A DNA stretch of 15,775 nucleotides from Stramonita haemastoma (lineage: Eukaryota > Mollusca > Gastropoda > Neogastropoda > Muricidae). A program made the position numbers and the translations under genes. Under the pieces are notes generated by a model. That model was not told the DNA's origin. It did not search any database and was given only the letters and a program-made list of their open reading frames with translations. The stretch covers positions 19,710,383 to 19,726,157 of the forward strand of contig CM060320.1 of assembly GCA_030674155.1 (NCBI GenBank), given 5' to 3'. Each line of letters starts with the position of its first letter. The stretch's first letter is position 1. Shown in pieces: positions 9,309-15,547 of the stretch.

Positions 9309-9338
9309 AGTATACCCAGGGTATACCCAGGGTATACC
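9309..9338. repeat. 11-bp palindromic tandem GGTATACCCAG in the foldback loop
   Basis: GTATACCCAG, GGTATACCCAG and GGTATACC follow in tandem. Each unit contains the palindrome GGTATACC, and TATACCC-A-GGGTATA forms small hairpins. It sits in the centre of the larger inverted repeat. Confidence 0.88.
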
Positions 9339-9476
9339 AAAAATAAGCCTTTGCATGTTGCATGTTTTATCCTTTGGCCATCCTGTTGTGGTCATTCCAT
9401 TTTCTATCTGTCTTTCTTTTTTCGGGTGTCTTCTGTTAATACAAAACAGCTGGCCTGCAAGTACACATACACACCA

Positions 9477-9478
<2 letters not shown>

Positions 9479-9545
<67 letters not shown>
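9479..9545. repeat. (TA)n microsatellite, about 33 units
   Basis: An uninterrupted TA dinucleotide run directly right of the foldback. Such runs are prone to cruciform extrusion and replication stalling (general knowledge). Confidence 0.97.
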
Positions 9546-9551
<6 letters not shown>

Positions 9552-9661
9552 TGTGTCTGTTTGTCTGTGTGTCTGTGTGTCTGTGTCTGTGTCTGTGTGT
9601 CTGTTGTGTCTGTGTGTCTGTGTGTCTTTGTGTCTGTGTCTGTGTCTGTGTTGTGTGTGGT
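9546..9661. repeat. GT/GTCT interspersed microsatellite
   Basis: TGTGTCTG, TGTCTGTG and TGTTGTG units alternate. It continues the TA run on the same strand without a unique spacer. Confidence 0.94.
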
Positions 9662-9884
9662 GCATCGCATAACTTACTGGCTGTTACAACTCATATCCTG
9701 TTACCTTTTCCTACAAAGCTTGTGTAGATCTGTATTGGTCATTTCAGCATTGGTCTCATGCTGTATGCAAGCACAAAAAATGAATGTGGTCAATTCCATT
9801 CTCAGTGCTGGATATGCATGAATCTAAGCTTGTCTGAGAATGGTATAGTCCTAGTCATTATGACATTCCCTCTCTATTCTCCAT
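9662..9884. other. Short unique stretch, nothing recognised
   Basis: Balanced unique sequence between two arrays. An open frame runs through it into the pyrimidine tract, but nearly all of its length is the SLSLSL translation of that tract. Confidence 0.45.
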
Positions 9885-10030
9885 GTGTGTCTGTGTGTCT
9901 GTCTCTCTATCTCTGTCTCTGTCTGTCTCTGTCTCTGTTTGTCTGTCTGTCTGTCTGTCTGTTCTCTGTCTGTCTTCTGTCTGTCTGTCTCTCTGTTCTC
10001 TGTCTCTCTGTCTCTCTCTCTCTCTCTCTT

Positions 10031-10080
<50 letters not shown>

Positions 10081-10437
10081 TCTCTCTCTCTCTCTTTTCT
10101 CCTTACTCCTCTTCTCTCTTCCCCCCTCTCTCTCTCTCTCCCCCCTCTCTCCTCTCTCTCTTCCCTCTCCTCTCTTCCCCCCTTTTCTCCATACTTACTG
10201 CTGTTCCTCTTCCTTTCCTCCTCCTCTCTTTCACATCTCTCTCTGTATCACCTTTGTCTTCCTCTCTCCTCTTCTTCCCCACCTCCCCCTCTCACTCTCT
10301 CTCTCTCTTCTCCCCCTCCCCTCTGCTCTCTCTTCTTCTTCTCTCTCCTCCCCCTCTCTCTCTCTCTCTCTCCCCCTCTCTCTCCTCTCTCTATCCCCCC
10401 CTCTCTCTCTTCCCCCCCTCTCACTCTCTCTCTCTTT

Positions 10438-10474
<37 letters not shown>

Positions 10475-10484
10475 TCTCTCTTCC

Positions 10485-10548
<64 letters not shown>

Positions 10549-10567
10549 CTCCCTTCTCTCTCTCTCA
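9885..10567. repeat. Nearly 700-bp TC/TCTG/CCCCTCT pyrimidine tract
   Basis: It starts as TCTG and GTCT units (9885-10010), becomes (TC)n with TTCTC slips, then alternating CCCCCTCTCTC blocks (about 10120-10445), and ends in pure (TC)n (10446-10567). One short less biased island (about 10190-10265) breaks it. Almost every base outside that island is a pyrimidine, giving a very strong triplex (H-DNA) candidate. Reading frames of up to 300 codons across it are Ser/Leu artefacts. Confidence 0.95.
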
Positions 10568-11217
10568 ACTTACGTAACACACACACTAAAGAACCGTGCA
10601 TATATCTGGAGAAGAAGAGGAGGAGGGAGAAAAAAACTTAATAATGAAGACAGTAATAACACACATATAGTCGACGGATGATAACAGGTAAAGATGACGA
10701 CAGTGGCTGCAGTAGTGATAATGGCGGTAACATGATGAGAATGAGGAGGGAAACAAAAAATCAAAACAAAGGCGTAGAGGGTTAGGCAATCAAGAGACAG
10801 AAAGAAGAGAGTATTCTTGTTCTTGATGGATGCTGCACGTAGATGAATCTTCCAAGTGTTTACTGGTACCTACACACCCACGTCTGCGTCTCTTCCAGAG
10901 TGATGGGCATTAATATGGTTTGTTCTATGTCGATTTCTTGCACTTTTTTTTCAGAACCTCTTGCCAAAGATGAAATGATTTTTTTTTGTATTGGCAAGTT
11001 TTTGGTAATATTAATGACAGGTTTGAAAGAATGTTCTATTTGCATGCAAAAATTATTGAGAAGGAACATGAAGTATGAAAAACATAAATGGACAGTGAAT
11101 ATAAAAATCAAAAAATTTCGAAGCATAATCCTCGAACAATCACTCACAATGATAAACAAAATGATTGGAAATAAATTTCATCTCCTTTTCTTAAACAGTT
11201 TTCTTACTAAACATTGA
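10568..11217. other. AT-rich unique region, weak open frame
   Basis: A frame of 124 codons on the plus strand (10843-11217) is not low complexity, and a minus-strand frame of 99 codons overlaps it. Neither resembles a family I know. TTTTTTTTCAG at about 10944-10954 could be a splice acceptor, but there is no matching donor or domain to support an exon. I treat the region as non-coding pending transcript data. Confidence 0.4.
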
Positions 11218-11225
11218 GGCATCCA

Positions 11226-11290
11226 GTCCCGTAGCGCAGTCGGAAAAGGCAACCTTTTACCTTTGATTCAAAAGCCAACAATGGGAAAGT
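11226..11290 (+). other. Degraded tRNA-like segment
   Basis: TAGCGCAGTCGG (about 11232-11243) matches the A-box consensus TRGCNNARYNGG exactly. GATTCAAAAGCC about 32-35 bases downstream is a poor B-box match. The segment is probably the head of an old SINE or a tRNA pseudogene. A cloverleaf was not found, so it is not called as a tRNA gene. Confidence 0.4.
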
Positions 11291-11640
11291 TTGCCGAAAA
11301 TGAACATGGAAACTATTGGACAACACACGTTTAAACAGGCAAAAATATACCTAAAAAAACAGTAGTTCAATATTTTTTTTTAATCTACTCTAAAAGGCTC
11401 TCTTCAATTTAAACAAAATGCAAGATCTTAAAAATAACGATTCTTCTTTTTTTCTAAACAAACAGTTCTTTTTTCAACCAAACTAACCATCAATTAAGAA
11501 CTGCAAAGTTTCCACAGCGGAACCTGTAAGATATTACTTCACAATTCTGAGCAGACATACCCCCAAGCCTCCTCCATACAACAAAACGCAGACACACATC
11601 ACCATAACAAAACAGTTTCTGTTTATTTCTTTCTTTGTTT
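11291..11640. other. AT-rich unique sequence, no gene seen
   Basis: A-rich and T-rich runs (T-run near 11371-11380, AAAAAAC motifs) with no repeat family recognised except that its right edge meets the SINE-B2 tail. It could be the body of the element whose head is suspected at 11226-11290, but no second copy is in the window to test this. Confidence 0.4.
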
Positions 11641-11993
11641 ATGTGTTTATTTATCTATTCTATTATATCGAAGGATAATAGGAATAAGCACTCATGTACT
11701 TTTTTACATCCAGTCCCCGTGTGTGTGCAGTTTTGTCAATTTTGTCATCTGTTCCCACAAGCACACAAGGCTACTCTTTCAAAAAGCGGAACAGGATTTA
11801 ATGTGTGCGCAAGATGTTCCGCGAGCGCTCCCACACGGGGTCTCGATTTATAGTCTCATCCGTAGGAATTTTAGGGGAGGAAAGTCAGCACTGATGTTAA
11901 CTCCACAGAAAAAAATCTCCTTGAGCAGGATTCGAACTCAGGATGTCAGATTGCAAGCGCAATGTTCTAACTAATAGGCTATTCCGTTCCCCT
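11641..11993 (-). mobile_element. SINE-B2 copy 1, tRNA-derived, full head
   Basis: Read on the minus strand, GGGGAACGGAATAGCCTATT opens a tRNA-like head with A box TAGCCTATTAGT and B box GAGTTCGAATCC 42 bases apart, a normal tRNA distance. The core follows (GGATGAGACTATAAATCGAG, then ACCCCGTGTG), then GCGCACACATTAAATCCTGT and a body with GGGAACAGATGACAAAATTG. The 3' end is TGGATGTAAAAAAGTACATG, TTCCTATTATCC and an A/T-rich tail ending in ATAAACACAT. The copy at 12541-12855 aligns over its whole length, with identity in the mid-80s percent by eye. Core similarity to SINE-B1 (6824-7155) is clear, but the 3' part differs. It has no coding capacity, and no target-site duplication was found. Confidence 0.85.
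11928..11981 (-). promoter_or_regulatory. Pol III A and B boxes of SINE-B2 copy 1
   Basis: Reverse-complement TAGCCTATTAGT (11970-11981) is an A box with two deviations, and GAGTTCGAATCC (11928-11939) keeps the full TTCGA core of the B box. Spacing of 42 bases is typical for tRNA genes. This is the best preserved internal promoter in the window. Confidence 0.72.
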
Positions 11994-12184
11994 AAGATTC
12001 TAAGAAAAAAAAAAGAGGTCAACGAAAAAAAAAAAAAAAAAAAAGCAAAACAGACCATCAGAGTAAGCGGCAACCAGGACAGAGGACTGAAAGAAGACAC
12101 CATCAGCCGATGACCAGAACAAAGGAACCGACCGGACACCCAATGACATCAAGTGGACGCTTCACCATTGTCTCCCTTGTTTGT

Positions 12185-12213
12185 CCGGCGCGGCGCCGCG
12201 GCGACGGCCGGTG
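12185..12213. other. CpG-dense palindromic island
   Basis: CGCGGCGCCGCG (12189-12200) is a perfect 12-bp palindrome inside a 29-bp segment with nine CpG dinucleotides, set in AT-rich surroundings. Its role is unknown. Confidence 0.75.
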
Positions 12214-12355
12214 GTGGTCAATAAAAAGGTCATTCATTATATGACCCTCCTGACGGTCAGTCTGTGATAGTGTGGCTGACTGTCTGACTGACTGCCAGTG
12301 ACTGTGTCTCCTGCAGTGTGGTCTGCTAGGGTTCGGACAAGCACTTGGCTTTTGA

Positions 12356-12411
12356 CCTGTCCTGTCTTGTCTTGTCCTGTCTTGCTCTGCTTTGTTGTGT
12401 GTGTGTGTGTT
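12356..12411. repeat. TGTCC/TGTCT tandem passing into GT
   Basis: CCTGTCCTGTCTTGTCTTGT and following CCTGTCTTGCTCTG units (period 5) run into (GT)n at about 12395-12411. Confidence 0.82.
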
Positions 12412-12450
12412 GGGTTTTTTTTCGGATTGTTGTTTTGTGTTTTGTTGTTT

Positions 12451-12531
12451 TTTTATTCGGTTAGTTCGAGCATATGAATAAGCATTTATGAGGGTTTGTT
12501 GTTTTTGACATCCAGTACAGTGTATGTGTGT
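12451..12531 (-). mobile_element. SINE-B2 3'-tail fragment
   Basis: The plus-strand reading TTCGAGCATATGAATAAGCA, then GACATCCAGTACAGTG and TATGTGTGTG parallels the SINE-B2 tail (ATCGAGGATAATGGAATAAG, ATATCCAGCCCCGTG, TATGCAG at 12569-12631). It lies immediately left of the full tail in the same orientation, so two tails stand in tandem. It could be a severely 5'-truncated copy or a partial duplication. Similarity is moderate. Confidence 0.6.
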
Positions 12532-12540
12532 GTTGATTTA

Positions 12541-12854
12541 ATGTGTTTATTATTGATTTATTCTTTTATATCGAGGATAATGGAATAAGCATCCTTTGAT
12601 TTTTTTATATCCAGCCCCGTGTGTATGCAGTTTTGTAAATTTTGTCATCTGTTCCCACCGGCACACAATGGCTACTCTTACGAAAAGCGGAACAGCATTT
12701 AACGTGTGCACAAGATGTTCTGCGTGCGTTCGCACACGGGGCCTTGGTTTAAAGTCTCATCCGAAGGACTTTTCGGGGGAAGTGGAGTCTGCACTCCTGT
12801 GGGAAAATCCCCTCGAACGGAATCGAATCGGGTCGTCAAATTGCGAGCGCAATG

Positions 12855-12855
<1 letters not shown>
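12541..12855 (-). mobile_element. SINE-B2 copy 2, head cut by GT array
   Basis: It aligns with 11641-11993 from the tail (ATGTGTTTATTATTGATTTA on the plus strand) through the shared body (CATCTGTTCCCACCGGCACA, AAAAGCGGAACAGCATTTAA) and the core (GTCTCATCCGAAGGAC). It continues into the tRNA-like head with GAATCGAATCGGG and GCGAGCGCAATGC. Right after AATGC (12855), where copy 1 continues with the A box, a GT microsatellite starts instead. The promoter is therefore incomplete. It keeps the core motif better than copy 1 (GAAGGACT and TTTAAAG). Confidence 0.85.
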
Positions 12856-12892
<37 letters not shown>

Positions 12893-12942
12893 TATTTTAG
12901 TTTGTGTGTGTGTGTGTGTTGTGTGTGTGTGTGTGTGTGTGT
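12856..12942. repeat. (GT)n microsatellite at the broken SINE-B2 head
   Basis: Two pure GT blocks (12856-12889 and 12901-12942) are separated by ATTATTTTAGTTT. The left edge coincides with the lost SINE head. Confidence 0.95.
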
Positions 12943-12946
12943 AAGA

Positions 12947-13019
12947 CTGAGAGACAGACAGACAGACAGAGAGACACAGAGAGACAGACACAGAAACAGA
13001 GAGACAGAGACAGAGGGAA
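12947..13019. repeat. CAGA/GAGACA tandem repeat
   Basis: GAGACAGACAGACAGACAGA passes into CACAGAGAGACAGACACAGA and decays by 13019. GT, then GA/CAGA succession repeats the arrangement seen at 3505-4013. Confidence 0.9.
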
Positions 13020-13116
13020 AGACAAGGGCGCTAGAGAGGGAGACTTGTCACGATCTAGACAAATTCTCATACCACAATGAATACAAAAACACACTATATG
13101 GGTGGAAAACCCAGTG

Positions 13117-13195
13117 CGCACGCACGCACGCACCGCGCACACCACACATACACACACACACACACACACAACACACACACAACACACAAACACAC

Positions 13196-13253
<58 letters not shown>

Positions 13254-13274
13254 ACACACACACACACACACACA
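13117..13274. repeat. GCAC to (CA)n microsatellite
   Basis: CGCACGCACGCACCGCGCAC leads into CA with CAACAC and CCACAC slips, and a long pure block (about 13198-13250). CA polarity on the plus strand. Confidence 0.95.
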
Positions 13275-13462
13275 ACATACAAAGTGTCCGATTGATCATT
13301 TCTGACAGGAGGGCTCTACAGTCCACGCCATCACCGGCCTGTAGTGTGTGGTTAAAAAAGCCATTTGCATCATGTCCAGTTGATAGCAGGACACCCTCCA
13401 TTCATCCTTCCCTTTTCCTCCCCGGTAATTTGCTGGCACTAATTATTGTCAGTGTGACCTTG

Positions 13463-13573
<111 letters not shown>

Positions 13574-13666
13574 GCGTGTTCGCTCGCTCGCCCGTTTGCG
13601 TGCTCTTATTTGTTCGCTATATACCTTTGCACATGTGTAATGGTGGTATGGAATATGATGATTTGA

Positions 13667-13776
13667 CGCACGCATGCACGCACGCACGCGCGCGCGGCGT
13701 GTGTGTGCGGTGTGTGTGTGTGTGTGTTGTGTGTGTGTGTGTGTGTTGTGTGTGTTGTGTGGTGTGTGTGTGTGTG

Positions 13777-13847
<71 letters not shown>
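13667..13847. repeat. GCAC/GCGCGC to (GT)n microsatellite
   Basis: Starts ACGCACGCATGCACGCACGC, then GCGCGCGGCGTGTGTGTGCG, then GT with TTG and GGT slips and a pure block from about 13778 to 13847. The polarity switches from CA to GT through the self-complementary GCGCGC centre. Confidence 0.95.
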
Positions 13848-13852
<5 letters not shown>

Positions 13853-13972
13853 GAAGCAATAGAGATGGTACCAATCGTATTTACCATTTTACATATTCAT
13901 TGTGATTTACAGAGCTTCATGTTCAATCGTAGCAACTGCAGAAAGGCATTAATTATTTGGTTCTACTTAGTT

Positions 13973-14075
13973 ATGTTGTGTTTGCTGTGTTGTGTGTGTG
14001 CTGTGTTGTGTTTGCTGTGCTGTGCTGTGCTGTTCTGTGCTGAGCTGTGGCTGTGCTGTTTGTGTGTGTTTTATT
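13973..14075. repeat. TGTGC/TTGTG degenerate tandem repeat
   Basis: GTTGTGTTTGCTGTGTTGTG occurs twice (from about 13974 and 14003), and TGTGCTGTGCTGTGC follows. Period 5 with internal duplications. Confidence 0.82.
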
Positions 14076-14870
14076 GCTTTGCTTTGCAACGTGGTATGTT
14101 TAATTCGATACTCTGGCTTTTAGTTATCAAATCGTTATTTTTACCTTGCGGATGTAATCTATCAATCGTGCCACCATTACATGTCCTTGAGACTCGAGAC
14201 TGTGCCGTCTTTTCTAAGGCGCTGAAAAACATGTCTGTAAAGCCGAAATTTCATTTTCCACATTTCTCACTTCTAGAATTCCAGAGCTCTGATATATGCC
14301 ACAGTTCCTGGAAAGCTGGGGTCTGAACATTTTTTAGACATCGAACCCTCTTAGTCCTGATCCAGGGATTTGCCAGGATTGAATAATTACCACCACCACC
14401 ACCCCACACCACCCCTAAGTCCCAATCGGGATTGCCCGGATTTACAACAGTAGATTCATCAGGCTGTGACCATCACTAATTGCTACCACATGTCAAAGCC
14501 TATCAGGCTAGAAAGAGAAACCTGTTGAGAGTCTGAAGTAATTATAGCTGCTGGTATGTACTTAGATGGAGGAAAAGGCCAGCAAGCATGTGTGCCTGAC
14601 CTGATTTTGTGATGGAATGCGAAATCTAGGGACAGTTTGTGTTCAGAGACGCAAGAGGGTTTTAATTAAGCGAGCCAAACAGGTGTGGCAATAGGCAATC
14701 ACAGCTCAGGTGTACAACTGCCATACATGTGCTGACTAGTAGTGTTACCCGATGGAATCGGGTTCAAAGACTTTTTATTGACTTGACTTATGTATATGAA
14801 TTCCCTGGGGAACAAAAGGCCGCAAAAACACCCCCTCCAGCGGACTCAGTTCTGGGAGATCCTCTTCAGA
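14076..14870. other. Long unique stretch, no gene seen
   Basis: Mostly single-copy-looking sequence with only a short (CCA)n near 14391-14412. At 14740-14830 the text GGAATCGGGTTCAAAGACTT, TTGACTTGACTTATG and CCAGCGGACTCAGTTCTGGG looks like the edge of another dispersed element, but there is no second copy here to prove it. Frames through 14326 start in the preceding GT array and are not convincing. Confidence 0.45.
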
Positions 14871-14885
14871 GTAGTAGTAGTAGGT

Positions 14886-14973
<88 letters not shown>

Positions 14974-14994
14974 CAGCAGCAGCAGCAGCAGCAG
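14871..14994. repeat. (TAG)n microsatellite switching to (CAG)n
   Basis: (AGT)n with two slips (TAGGTAAGTAG near 14881-14889 and GTAGTTAG near 14922-14928) runs to 14971. It then becomes about eight AGC units at 14972-14994. A minus-strand frame reads this as poly-Leu/poly-Thr, an artefact. Confidence 0.96.
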
Positions 14995-15230
14995 ATTGCA
15001 ATTTATTCGCTCCAACAGTAAAGAATCTGCAGCGGTGCCTTTACCACAATACTGCGGTTGTGTAGCTGTTTTACAGAAGACATGATTACACAAAATAAGA
15101 AGGGGCGATGAATGGTAGAGCATAAAGGAACTACGGTTCTCTTTATACAGGCAGATCCTTTCCAGCTGATTTATTTCAAAGGGGAAAAAGTTCACAATGA
15201 GGAAGAATTTCAGTGGCATCAGCCTCTCCA
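14995..15230. other. Unique sequence left of SINE-A copy 3
   Basis: Balanced unique DNA. A minus-strand frame of about 90 codons without low complexity crosses it, but it merges into the TAG/CAG array and starts within the SINE, so I do not call a gene. Minus-strand GAATAAATTGCAAT (near 14997-15010) contains AATAAA, which alone proves nothing. Confidence 0.4.
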
Positions 15231-15241
15231 TTCGTAGACAG
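15231..15241. repeat. Target-site duplication, left copy
   Basis: TTCGTAGACAG is repeated exactly at 15537-15547 on the other side of SINE-A copy 3. This is the hallmark of target-primed reverse transcription. Confidence 0.88.
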
Positions 15242-15536
15242 TAAAGGTAAAGGTGTCCCATAACCTATGTGGTCGTAGAGGAGCGAGGCATCAGAGACCT
15301 CAGCTTTTCTAGGGGCCAGCATATTGAGGGCGGCGCCCATCTCCTCACTCTCGCTGCTTTACCTTCCCTGACCCTAAAGAGAGCAGGTACCCATTAACAG
15401 CTAGGTGGAGTAGGGGACTGTGCTGAAGCCAAGGCGCACAAACGGTCACCCATCCCGTTGATAACCACACCCGATGCTGGTTAATCTTAGCTTGAGGAAA
15501 ACGAGTGCTCTGACCACTGAGCTATGCTGTCCCCAT
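15242..15536 (-). mobile_element. SINE-A copy 3, tRNA-derived, complete with TSD
   Basis: About 295 bp bounded by an 11-bp direct repeat. Read on the minus strand it begins GGGGACAGCATAGCTCAGTG, continues GTCAGAGCACTCG (tRNA-like head with a perfect A box), passes through the body (GCCTTGGCTTCAGCACAGTC, TTTAGGGTCAGGGAAGGTAA, CAATATGCTGGCCCCTAG) and ends in a (CTTTAC)n tail. The B box is decayed (GCATCGGGT). It matches copy 1 at about 96% over 139 bases and matches copy 2 well in inverted orientation. Intact TSD, good A box and high identity indicate a fairly recent insertion. Mobilisation would need a partner LINE, and none is in this window. Not assigned to a named family. Confidence 0.92.
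15514..15524 (-). promoter_or_regulatory. Pol III A box of SINE-A copy 3
   Basis: Reverse-complement TAGCTCAGTGG fits TRGCNNARYNGG at every position and lies about 12 bases inside the element's 5' end, as in tRNA genes. The B box 38-48 bases further in is degenerate. Confidence 0.78.
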
Positions 15537-15547
15537 TTCGTAGACAG
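15537..15547. repeat. Target-site duplication, right copy
   Basis: Exact repeat of TTCGTAGACAG at 15231-15241. It flanks the tRNA-like 5' end of the SINE. Confidence 0.88.

Larger units (their letters stand above)
9161..9461. repeat. Long imperfect inverted repeat (foldback), about 110-bp arms
   Basis: Left arm 9161-9269 and right arm 9341-9461 are reverse complements with gaps. Both read from outside inward as CTTGC(T/A)GGCCAGCTGTTT, then AACAGAAGACACCCG, an (A)n-GAAAG block, AGGATGGCCAAAGGAT, then AAACATGCAAAG. The right arm carries extra bases, including a duplicated GCATGTT and an 8-9 base insertion next to TGGAAT. The roughly 70-base loop holds an 11-bp tandem (9309-9338). Outside the arms both sides continue into GT/CA-type sequence, so the similarity may extend further. 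It could be a MITE-like element, or two head-to-head copies of one dispersed repeat. No target-site duplication is visible. Confidence 0.9.
11994..12450. other. Unique stretch with GC palindrome, hairpin and TGTCC tandem
   Basis: Two A-runs (12004-12013 and 12025-12043) precede unique sequence. A CpG-dense palindrome lies at 12185-12213, and GGTCAT/ATGACC arms form a hairpin at 12228-12246. TGACTG-type short repeats occur around 12280-12300, and TGTCCTGTCT units at 12356-12395 lead into a short GT run. No coding region is recognised. Confidence 0.6.

Noticed and set aside
9161..9461. Autonomous DNA transposon or IS element with terminal inverted repeats
   Set aside because: No transposase frame lies between the arms (the loop is only about 70 bases) and no target-site duplication is visible. 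At most a non-autonomous foldback.
9758..10681. Open frame of 307 codons, the longest in the window
   Set aside because: Almost all of it is the Ser-Leu translation of a TC tract. The remaining ends show no domain, and parallel frames of 230-250 codons overlap it.
11226..11990. tRNA genes at the A/B box sites
   Set aside because: Acceptor and anticodon stems do not form a full cloverleaf, and the SINE-B2 and SINE-A heads continue into dispersed SINE bodies. They are tRNA-derived retroposon heads.
14866..15261. 131-codon minus-strand frame with about 90 non-repetitive codons
   Set aside because: It begins inside SINE-A copy 3 and ends in poly-Leu/poly-Thr from the TAG array. No recognisable domain, so it is most simply chance.
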